From Bacillota bacterium (GTDB lineage: Bacteria > Bacillota > Clostridia > Tissierellales > Peptoniphilaceae): a stretch of DNA of 5,506 nt. The DNA lies in NCBI GenBank assembly GCA_023418835.1, contig JAEZYW010000159.1, forward strand, positions 1 to 5,506, given 5' to 3'. Below the pieces are notes generated by a model that made no database searches, had not been told where the DNA came from, and was given only the letters and a program-made list of their open reading frames with translations. Below are positions 1 through 5,506 of this stretch, piece after piece; positions within the stretch are counted from its first letter, which is position 1; each line of letters opens with the position of its first letter. The position numbers and the translations under genes are program-made.

Positions 1-567
1 AACTAAGTCAGCACCAACGTCTGCAGCTTTAGTATAAATACCGCCGCCTACCCTAGAGAATAATGCAATAGATGAAGCTCCTAGAGAAAATCCATAAACT
101 ATAGAAGTATTTCCTCCAGAAAGAAAGTAAGAAAGTGAAATACCAATAATTCCAAGTCCTACTACAGTCATTCCCATTACAGCACCGCCGGAAAAAGCAA
201 TATCTAAAGCTTTACCCATTCCACTTAACATTGCCATATTTGTAGTACGCACGTTAGCTTTTGTAGCTACTGACATACCGATGAAGCCAGCTAATAAAGA
301 AAATAATGCTCCAAACAAAAATGTTAATGGCATAGCAATATTTCCTCTGTTCATTGCCAACAATATACCAAACATAACAGCCATGAAAATACCTATTACT
401 TTGTACTCCCTAGATAAAAACGCCATGGCACCGTCTTCAATATAGCCAGAGATTTCTTTCATTCTTTCAGTACCAGCATCAACTTTTTTTATGAAAGAAA
501 TCCTAGTATATGCAAATACAATTGCAGCTACTCCGACTATAGGAGCTAAGTAATTCAAAAACTCCAT
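1..567 (-). CDS. hppA: Membrane-bound ion-translocating pyrophosphatase, N-terminal part (3' end beyond window)
   Basis: This is the first 189 codons of a membrane pyrophosphatase, an integral membrane enzyme that hydrolyses pyrophosphate and uses the energy to pump Na+ or H+ out of the cytoplasm. The start is the ATG at 567, behind an AGGAGGT element. Seen in the translation: hydrophobic segments at about residues 4-22, 57-75, 80-100, 127-148 and 155-170; a GAMAFLSREYK block at 46-56; and a family signature at 173-189 (VGGGIYTKAADVGADLV). That signature includes K180 and the DVGAD acidic motif (D183, D187) that binds Mg-pyrophosphate in this family. Family members are usually about 670-700 residues, so roughly 500 residues lie off the left edge. 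The residues that set Na+ versus H+ specificity and K+ dependence lie in that missing part, so the ion cannot be called here. The gene follows secG by 8 bases with no promoter or terminator between them. Family assignment is very secure. Confidence 0.95.
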   Translation of the reverse strand, partial: MEFLNYLAPIVGVAAIVFAYTRISFIKKVDAGTERMKEISGYIEDGAMAFLSREYKVIGIFMAVMFGILLAMNRGNIAMPLTFLFGALFSLLAGFIGMSVATKANVRTTNMAMLSGMGKALDIAFSGGAVMGMTVVGLGIIGISLSYFLSGGNTSIVYGFSLGASSIALFSRVGGGIYTKAADVGADLV

Positions 568-570
568 ATG

Positions 571-577
571 ACCTCCT
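571..577 (-). promoter_or_regulatory. hppA ribosome binding site overlapping the secG stop codon
   Basis: On the minus strand AGGAGGT runs from 577 to 571, only 3 bases before the ATG at 567 (4 counted from the AGGAGG core). It shares bases with the secG stop TAG (578-576). The spacing is shorter than the usual 5-9 bases, but the next in-frame ATG is at codon 36, inside conserved sequence, so 567 remains the best start. An in-frame TTG at codon 4 has a longer spacing and is a less likely alternative. The arrangement suggests translational coupling to secG. Confidence 0.75.
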
Positions 578-803
578 AAAATTTAGCTAATAGTATTAAC
601 GATACAACAAACACTATTGAAGCTACTATTGTAACTTTGTTTAGCATTGCATCTTTACTACTTCCTTTATTTCCATCCCAGAACGATTCTGAAGCTCCAC
701 CAGTTATAACACTCATGTTGCCATCAGATGGTTCTGATAATATAACTGATATAATCAGCGTTAAACTTGAAACCAAAACTAATACAGACAAAATAGTTGT
801 CAT
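576..803 (-). CDS. secG: Preprotein translocase subunit SecG
   Basis: This encodes a complete 75-residue SecG, the small accessory subunit of the SecYEG channel, which assists SecA-driven export of unfolded proteins across the cytoplasmic membrane. The protein has the expected two-helix layout: a hydrophobic segment at about 3-22, a glycine- and serine-rich cytoplasmic loop at about 24-53 containing the typical SVITGGASESF stretch (31-41), and a second hydrophobic segment at about 56-74. The loop and the following DAMLNKVTIV match the pattern I recall for Firmicute SecG, with slightly different residues at the end of helix 1 (ILSEPSDGN where many have LLQ followed by a basic stretch). Length is normal for the family. 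The ATG at 803 has GGAGG at 814-810, 6 bases upstream. A promoter candidate lies at 839-867, and hppA follows immediately. In many Firmicutes secG neighbours rnr and smpB, so the hppA linkage is a different arrangement. Confidence 0.92.
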   Translation of the reverse strand: MTTILSVLVLVSSLTLIISVILSEPSDGNMSVITGGASESFWDGNKGSSKDAMLNKVTIVASIVFVVSLILLAKF

Positions 804-838
804 TATAATCCTCCAATCTATTCATTTACAATACTTCA

Positions 839-867
839 ATATTAGCACAATAAACTGCCATTTACAA
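839..867 (-). promoter_or_regulatory. Candidate sigma-A-type promoter for secG-hppA
   Basis: On the minus strand a -35-like TTGTAA (867-862; 4 of 6 matches to TTGACA) is followed by exactly 17 bases and a -10-like TAATAT (844-839; 4 of 6 matches to TATAAT). The -10 is preceded by TGC (847-845), which gives an extended -10 (TGn) element. Transcription would start near 832, leaving a leader of about 28 bases before the secG ATG at 803. In AT-rich DNA such matches arise by chance, but the spacing, the TGn element and the location in the only intergenic gap support the call. Confidence 0.5.
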
Positions 868-889
868 CCAAAAGTTGTCATAAACAGGC
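857..889 (-). other. Imperfect hairpin after the acidic gene; weak terminator candidate
   Basis: The minus strand from 889 to 857 can fold into an imperfect stem. There is a 3-bp GCC/GGC base, a bulged A-U-rich middle, and a 5-bp ACAAC/GTTGT top (878-874 with 868-864) around a 5-base loop. It begins 4 bases after the stop codon of the acidic gene and is followed by AGTTTATTG, which is only moderately U-rich. It is too weak and bulged to be a convincing intrinsic terminator, and it overlaps the -35 element of the candidate secG promoter. It may attenuate read-through or may be chance. Confidence 0.22.
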
Positions 890-893
890 TAGA

Positions 894-1358
894 TTACATT
901 ACCATTCTAGATCCAAGAAATTGTTCAGTTCTTTGCTTATTTAAACTGGAAGTAATTTCTTCGACTATATTTTTTACACCTTCAATATTTGCAATATACT
1001 CTTCTATTTGTACTCTTACAAAAAGATTCAACTCGTTCATTAAATTTAATTCTTCTAAAAACTCCGAATCCACAGTCAATAATTCATCATTAGAATTGTA
1101 ATTAGAAAAACTTTCTAATTCTTCTTCAAATATCGTTAATTTAGATTCACTCTTCTTAACTATATTTGTAATAAAATCTAAAATAGATTTATCTATACAT
1201 CCTGATTTGTGCTTGTTATCTTCCAAAAAAAGTTCCATTTCGTCGAGATTATCTCTCATAACTGTAGAGACGATTTCTAATTCTTGTGAAATCTCCTCGC
1301 CAATTTCTACTACATTTTCAATAGTAAAGACATATTCTAATAACTCTCTATTTTCCAT
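894..1358 (-). CDS. Uncharacterised acidic helical protein co-translated with addA
   Basis: I do not recognise this 154-residue protein. It is strongly acidic: by my count 28 Glu and 7 Asp against 8 Lys and 5 Arg, a net charge near -22. It has no hydrophobic segment long enough to span a membrane and no signal peptide, so it is probably cytoplasmic. Residues about 3-48, 56-86 and 97-142 look like long amphipathic helices, separated by an NKHKSGC turn (48-54, the only Cys) and a polar SNYNSND stretch (85-91). The C-terminal tail (141-154) is less acidic. The ATG at 1358 lies inside the end of addA (11-base overlap) and has AGGAG at 1367-1363, 4 bases upstream, so translation is probably coupled to addA. 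The gene is likely the last of the addB-addA block. Co-translation suggests a link to AddAB or DNA repair, but that is inference; it could equally be an unrelated cytoplasmic protein. The reading frame is credible because of the good ribosome binding site, the overlap with addA, and the lack of any competing gene. Confidence 0.75.
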   Translation of the reverse strand: MENRELLEYVFTIENVVEIGEEISQELEIVSTVMRDNLDEMELFLEDNKHKSGCIDKSILDFITNIVKKSESKLTIFEEELESFSNYNSNDELLTVDSEFLEELNLMNELNLFVRVQIEEYIANIEGVKNIVEEITSSLNKQRTEQFLGSRMVM

Positions 1359-4300
1359 TTTTCTCCTTGTTACAGAATTCTAAAAAATCGCAATATTTGT
1401 GACATTTTTCACTGCATTTGTACTCATCTATACTATCATTATCAGTTGTAAATCTCAAGAAGGAATTTAATTCTTCCTTTAATTTTTTGTTTTCCAACTC
1501 ATCCCACTTAACTTCTACTAATTTATCAATATCTAAGAAATGTATTGAAGCAGATAGAGGTACTTCCTTAAACATGGATTCTATGGCAATTGAATAAATT
1601 CTCAATTGGGGCTTATAAATCTCAACTAATTTATCTAAATCCGTCACTTTATTTGTTTTAAAATCCACAATTTTAATACCTTCCTTATCGAATATAAGCA
1701 AATCGATACTACCGCTTATATATCCCTCTTCTAATTTTAGTAGAAATTCAAATTCGTGAGTTTTATCCTTTGACACCTCTTCTTTTGCATAACTTCTAAG
1801 ATGCTTTAGTGCAGTGTTCTTAATTTTTTCATTATGGGAAACTCCTAGAGTTTTTAAAGACCTAGAAACTTGGTCTTCCAAATTTATTGATTCGTCGTAA
1901 TTTTCAATTAAATTGTGAACTAAACTTCCATATTGGGCATAGTCCATTCCCAATGGTTTTGAAAACTCGAGATTTTCTTCTTCAACTTCTTTCTCAATCT
2001 TAAGTTCTTTAATTCCCAATTTGTATTTCAAAAAATATTCTCTAGGACATCTCTTGTAAGAAATGTATCTAGTTATGCTAGTTGTAACTTTTTTAGGAAT
2101 AGACAAATAATCCTTGGAATCTTCGGTTTCAGAATTATCTGTGCTTATTTCCACAGTTTTATGATTTAAATCTAAGTCCTCAAGGAATTTATTTTTAAGA
2201 TCGTATTCGTACTCTTCTAGGGATAATAAGTTTTCTAAAAAACTATTCTTTGGAATATTTTTCTTTTTATTCTTTCCTTCATGAAAGAATATCAACTCTT
2301 CTTTAGCTCTAGTTACGCAAACATAAAGCAATCTATCCCGCTCTTCCCTATCCTCCCTAGAATTGAAATCTTTTACGGAGTCATATATTAGGCTATCTGA
2401 TTCCATTTTTATACCGTAACCCATAACTCCGCTAACTTCGATTGGGCTGCTGTTACTGTAATTTGGCGTATTGATAGAATCGTAAAATATAATAACTGGA
2501 AATTCCAATCCTTTGGAACCGTGAATAGTCATTAAGCTAACAGAGTCAGAATCATCATCGACTTGGGCTTCCCTCGGATCTGTTTTAGATGCAAAAGTCA
2601 AATATTCAATAAATTCGTTTACAAAGAATGATTCATTATTTGTAAATTCCAATACTAGCTCTTCGAACTTTCTAACATTTTCTATTTCTTGGGTTGTGGG
2701 ATGAATTAATGAAAGTATTTCATAGTAATTAGTAACCTCAATGAATTCTCTAAGTAATTGGTAAATGTTTCTTTGAGATTTTTTTGATAGAATATCTCTC
2801 AAAGATTTAATTGCAAATAATATTTTTTCGTCTTCTCCCTCATATGATAAAAGCTTTTCGTAAAGATGCATACCTTTTCTAGAATTGATATCATATAGTT
2901 TAAAATCTTCTATCATAAAGACTGTACTTCTCAAAAGCCCGTAGAGACTTTCCGAGTCTTCTTTTGCATTTAGAAATTTTAGAAACAAGATTAAATCTTT
3001 GATTTCTCTTTTATTATAAAACTCTTTACTCTTAGGATTTACATATGGGATATTATACTTATTTAATGAATCTTCTAAGGCTTTAATCTTTGATCCACTT
3101 CTATATAAAATTGCAATGTCTTCGTATTTTTTGCCTTCAGAAATTAGCCTTAGTATCTCTTTTGCTATTCCTTCACTTTCAGAAACTTCTTCATCTATAA
3201 GATCCACATATAGTATCTTTTTTTCTTCTACATCTGCATTGGGATTTAACGGGATATATTTATCCCCCATAATTTTAGCAAATAATTTATTTGCAAACCC
3301 CACTAATTCCTTGGAAGATCTATAATTTTCAACTAATTCTATAATTAAACCATTGGAATTTTCTATATCTTTTGCAGTCTTTTCAAAAACAGTCATATCA
3401 GATCCTCTAAATCCATAGATAGACTGTTTAGGATCACCAACTACAAATAGATTATTTCTATCTAGTAAGCTGTTTTCAGATGCTAACATAGTAAATATTT
3501 CTCTTTGAGTGTTGTTGGTGTCTTGAAATTCATCAATCATAATATATCTATATCTGTCTTGATATATCTTAAGCAAATTAGGATTTTCAAATATTTTCTT
3601 TGTCAAGTATATAAGATCCCCAAACTCTAAAGTTCCATCTTTTATCTTTTTATCCTTAAATTTCCCGTCGATTTCCTTCAACAAATCATTAATTTTTTCA
3701 TAATACTTATAATATCTGTGTTCATATGTCTTTAATTGTTCATTTATTAGATTACCGATAATCTCTTTGTATTCTTCAGGAACGTTCTCTCCAGTATGAA
3801 CACCTTTTTTTATTAAATTGAGACTTGATATAATAAATTCTTCATCAGAAGCATCTCTTAGGAGATCAAAAAGACCATCGTCTATCTCTTTTATATATTT
3901 ACTTCTCCGAGTGGCATATTTTTCTTTAATCAAATGTTGACAATTTTCCTCTAGGGAATTAATGCATAAAGTGTAGTCATTTTCAGAAATATCCATATTC
4001 GGGAACAAATTCAATAAAGAGTCAAAATCGTATCCTTTTTGAATTATTTTTCTATATGAGTTTCTAAGGGAACGAGAAAAATCTCCAATTCTAAAATAAC
4101 TATTGGAAATCATATACTCCTTTAATGTCCCGTCATCTATATGCCTATTTATTACTTCACTAATAATAGCATCGAGGATCACTTCTCCTTCTACTTCATC
4201 AATTACCTGATAATCAGAGGGCAATCCCAAAAAAATATTATTTTCGTCTATAATATTTTTACAAAAACTATCTATGGTAGAAATATTTAAAAATGGCACA

Positions 4301-4572
4301 TAGTTAATTAAATTTTTGTATTTGGAGTCCACCTGGGATAATTTTTCTATTTCCTCTTGGATTCTTATAATCATCTCCCCTGTGGCTTTTTTAGTAAAGG
4401 TTATTGCTAATATTGAATTAATAGTCTCTTCAGGTGGAGTTATAGCTTTTTGAATTATATTTATAAATCTATGGGTCAATATTTGTGTTTTGCCTGTCCC
4501 AGCACCTGCTACAACGCATACATTTTTGTCTATTGTATTAATAGCAAGACTCTGTTCTTTATTAAATATCAT
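1348..4572 (-). CDS. addA: ATP-dependent helicase/nuclease subunit A (AddA-like)
   Basis: This is a complete 1074-residue fusion of an SF1A (UvrD-like) helicase and a RecB-like nuclease. With AddB it would unwind and resect double-strand DNA ends for RecA loading. Helicase motifs seen in order: Q-motif FNKEQ (3-7); Walker A AGAGTGKT (22-29, K28); motif Ia AITFTKKAT (57-64 region); STIDSFC (98-104); Walker B IDEFQDTN (346-353, D347/E348); motif III VGDPKQSIYGFRG (378-390); motif IV ENYRSS (415-420); motif V TIHGSKGLEFP (682-692); motif VI LYVCVTRAKEEL (749-760, R755). The C-terminal nuclease shows H886, D957 in GSID, D970-x-K972 in VDFKT, and Q989 in QLRIY. C842 (RCPREYF) and C1053, C1057, C1061, C1067 near the C-terminus resemble an iron-sulfur set, which is unusual for AddA. 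The protein is shorter than B. subtilis AddA (about 1230). The ATG overlaps the end of addB by 11 bases, behind an AGGAGGAG element. An AdnAB-like or other RecB-family subunit is the main alternative. Confidence 0.88.
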   Translation of the reverse strand: MIFNKEQSLAINTIDKNVCVVAGAGTGKTQILTHRFINIIQKAITPPEETINSILAITFTKKATGEMIIRIQEEIEKLSQVDSKYKNLINYVPFLNISTIDSFCKNIIDENNIFLGLPSDYQVIDEVEGEVILDAIISEVINRHIDDGTLKEYMISNSYFRIGDFSRSLRNSYRKIIQKGYDFDSLLNLFPNMDISENDYTLCINSLEENCQHLIKEKYATRRSKYIKEIDDGLFDLLRDASDEEFIISSLNLIKKGVHTGENVPEEYKEIIGNLINEQLKTYEHRYYKYYEKINDLLKEIDGKFKDKKIKDGTLEFGDLIYLTKKIFENPNLLKIYQDRYRYIMIDEFQDTNNTQREIFTMLASENSLLDRNNLFVVGDPKQSIYGFRGSDMTVFEKTAKDIENSNGLIIELVENYRSSKELVGFANKLFAKIMGDKYIPLNPNADVEEKKILYVDLIDEEVSESEGIAKEILRLISEGKKYEDIAILYRSGSKIKALEDSLNKYNIPYVNPKSKEFYNKREIKDLILFLKFLNAKEDSESLYGLLRSTVFMIEDFKLYDINSRKGMHLYEKLLSYEGEDEKILFAIKSLRDILSKKSQRNIYQLLREFIEVTNYYEILSLIHPTTQEIENVRKFEELVLEFTNNESFFVNEFIEYLTFASKTDPREAQVDDDSDSVSLMTIHGSKGLEFPVIIFYDSINTPNYSNSSPIEVSGVMGYGIKMESDSLIYDSVKDFNSREDREERDRLLYVCVTRAKEELIFFHEGKNKKKNIPKNSFLENLLSLEEYEYDLKNKFLEDLDLNHKTVEISTDNSETEDSKDYLSIPKKVTTSITRYISYKRCPREYFLKYKLGIKELKIEKEVEEENLEFSKPLGMDYAQYGSLVHNLIENYDESINLEDQVSRSLKTLGVSHNEKIKNTALKHLRSYAKEEVSKDKTHEFEFLLKLEEGYISGSIDLLIFDKEGIKIVDFKTNKVTDLDKLVEIYKPQLRIYSIAIESMFKEVPLSASIHFLDIDKLVEVKWDELENKKLKEELNSFLRFTTDNDSIDEYKCSEKCHKYCDFLEFCNKEKNGK

Positions 4573-5506
4573 AATTCAAAATCTCCTCCTTCCTGCATAT
4601 GTTTTGATATTCACAGTAATCGCATTCATTAAGATCAATTGGGTCAACTTGGAAATCCCCTCGATTAATGCCTTCGTGAATATTTACTAATAAATCCTTG
4701 GCTTGTTCAAAATATTCTTTCAATTCCTCTTCATTAAACTTATATTTTGTACTCTTTTGTGCAATAGTATCTGATATAAATCCATGTTGAAGTTTGCCTT
4801 TTTGAATTGAACCATAAATACCACCTTTTACTTTTTCAGAATTCATTATTAAAGAATAAATGGGTAATTGTATTTTCTTTAACTCTCTAACATCTTTTCC
4901 AGAAGGATGGTAATTGCTTTTATAATCAATTATCAGTAGATTCCCCTCTTCATCTTCGTCTACTCTGTCAACAAAACCCTTAATATCAAAGCCATCAAAT
5001 TTTCCATATATATGACCTTCCAATATTACAGGTCTAAATTTCCCTTGAATTTTCTCGTGATATGACAAATCTTCTCTTACAAAATTTATTAAAAACTTAT
5101 AATAAATTTCTTTTTGGATTTCTTTTTCATCACTGGTAAGTTCCTCAGAATCTATAACTTTATCCACGTAAAATTTAACTTTGTCAGACAACTTCCCATC
5201 TTCTAAGGAAAATACGTCTTCAGATTCGTATAAGCTTTTTAGAATCATATGAAAGTAATTTCCCTTATCTATGTGAAATTCGTCTACATATTCCAATTCT
5301 AAGGGTTCAATTTCTAAAATATATTTTACATAGAATTTAAAGGGACAAACTCTATAATATTCTAAACTCTTAGGGGAATAATTTAATAGGGACATTTTTC
5401 TATTTAACTTTCCTATAAACTCTTCAAAACCTTCTTTTCTTTTGGAATAATCTTTAGAGAGGTGATTAAGTCTGGAAACATCCTCTAAAAGTAAATAGTT
5501 TAGTTG
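4562..5506 (-). CDS. addB: ATP-dependent nuclease subunit B, C-terminal nuclease domain (5' part beyond window)
   Basis: The last 314 residues of an AddB-like protein are visible, and the frame is open to the right edge. An ATG at 5395 could start a 277-residue stand-alone nuclease, but the 37 codons upstream are uninterrupted and only a poor AGGAAAG precedes it, so I read it as an internal Met of a longer protein. Counting from that Met, the RecB-like PD-(D/E)XK domain shows H49 (GNYFH), E126, D143 in GFVDRVD, the core D157-Y-K159 in IIDYKS, and Q176 in QLPIYSL. Four cysteines, C17 (YRVCPFKF) and C258-x2-C261-x5-C267, have the spacing of the AddB iron-sulfur cluster, which stabilises the nuclease domain and DNA-end binding in B. 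subtilis AddB. The gap from C17 to C258 is about 240 residues, against about 320 in B. subtilis as I recall it, so the domain is compact. The N-terminal inactivated helicase region would lie off the edge. The stop overlaps addA by 11 bases. A different RecB-family nuclease partner is possible, but adjacency to addA favours AddB. Confidence 0.82.
   Translation of the reverse strand, partial: QLNYLLLEDVSRLNHLSKDYSKRKEGFEEFIGKLNRKMSLLNYSPKSLEYYRVCPFKFYVKYILEIEPLELEYVDEFHIDKGNYFHMILKSLYESEDVFSLEDGKLSDKVKFYVDKVIDSEELTSDEKEIQKEIYYKFLINFVREDLSYHEKIQGKFRPVILEGHIYGKFDGFDIKGFVDRVDEDEEGNLLIIDYKSNYHPSGKDVRELKKIQLPIYSLIMNSEKVKGGIYGSIQKGKLQHGFISDTIAQKSTKYKFNEEELKEYFEQAKDLLVNIHEGINRGDFQVDPIDLNECDYCEYQNICRKEEILNYDI
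4583..4590 (-). promoter_or_regulatory. addA ribosome binding site inside the end of addB
   Basis: AGGAGGAG runs from 4590 to 4583 on the minus strand, within the last codons of addB, 10 bases before the addA ATG at 4572. A TTG at 4579-4577 sits closer to the site but is out of frame with addA, so the ATG is the start. The strong site inside addB supports coupled translation of the two subunits, which fits a heterodimeric enzyme. Confidence 0.75.

Noticed and set aside
857..889. Strong intrinsic terminator after the acidic gene
   Set aside because: The stem is bulged, with only 3-bp and 5-bp uninterrupted blocks, and the following tract is interrupted (AGTTTATTG). It was kept only as a low-confidence hairpin.
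637..1101. Plus-strand open frame of 154 codons
   Set aside because: It lies antisense to secG and the acidic gene, has no ribosome binding site, and its translation reads like the reverse strand of AT-rich coding DNA. It is a shadow of the minus-strand genes.
3116..3325. Plus-strand open frame of 69 codons inside addA
   Set aside because: It is fully antisense to well-conserved helicase sequence, with a Ser/Phe/Leu-rich shadow composition and no initiation signals.
4450..4690. Two overlapping plus-strand frames (60 and 66 codons) across the addB-addA junction
   Set aside because: Both are antisense to the Walker A region of AddA and the cysteine tail of AddB, which explain the open frames. 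Neither has a ribosome binding site.
4562..5395. Stand-alone 277-residue Cas4-like or PD-(D/E)XK nuclease starting at the ATG at 5395
   Set aside because: The frame is open for 37 more codons to the window edge and only a weak AGGAAAG precedes this ATG. The position directly before addA and the C-x2-C-x5-C tail fit the C-terminal domain of AddB. No CRISPR repeat or other cas gene is present.
1..5506. Mobile element, phage defence island or CRISPR array
   Set aside because: I found no transposase, integrase, inverted terminal repeats, direct repeats or spacer-like periodicity. Gene content and base composition look uniform and chromosomal.

Overview
The window comes from a low-GC, AT-rich bacterium, most likely an anaerobic Firmicute of the Clostridia/Tissierellia type. 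The evidence is the codon bias towards A and T at third positions, strong AGGAGG-type ribosome binding sites, an AddAB-type (not RecBCD) recombination nuclease, and a membrane pyrophosphatase of the kind common in anaerobes. The genus cannot be fixed from the sequence alone.

All five genes lie on the minus strand, so transcription runs from high to low coordinates. Positions 5506 to 894 hold a tightly packed block: the 3' end of addB (nuclease domain only; the rest lies beyond the right edge), addA (complete, 1074 codons), and a 154-codon gene for a very acidic, mostly helical protein that I do not recognise. Both junctions in this block are 11-base overlaps (4562-4572 and 1348-1358), so the three genes are probably co-transcribed and translationally coupled. 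AddA and AddB together would form the helicase-nuclease that processes double-strand DNA ends for recombinational repair. Both proteins end in a RecB-like PD-(D/E)XK nuclease domain, and both appear to carry a cysteine set of the iron-sulfur type.

Positions 804-893 form the only real intergenic gap (90 bases). It contains a plausible extended -10 promoter pointing at secG and an imperfect hairpin just after the acidic gene, but no textbook terminator. Positions 803 to 1 hold a second unit: secG (complete, 75 codons, SecYEG translocon subunit), followed after 8 bases by hppA (membrane-bound ion-pumping pyrophosphatase). hppA is cut by the left edge after 189 codons, just inside the conserved pyrophosphate-binding motif. 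The secG stop codon lies within the hppA ribosome binding site.

I see no tRNA, rRNA, CRISPR array, insertion sequence, phage gene or long repeat. The window looks like ordinary chromosomal housekeeping DNA. The points worth a second look are the acidic gene coupled to addA, the cysteine cluster in AddA, and the secG-hppA coupling.
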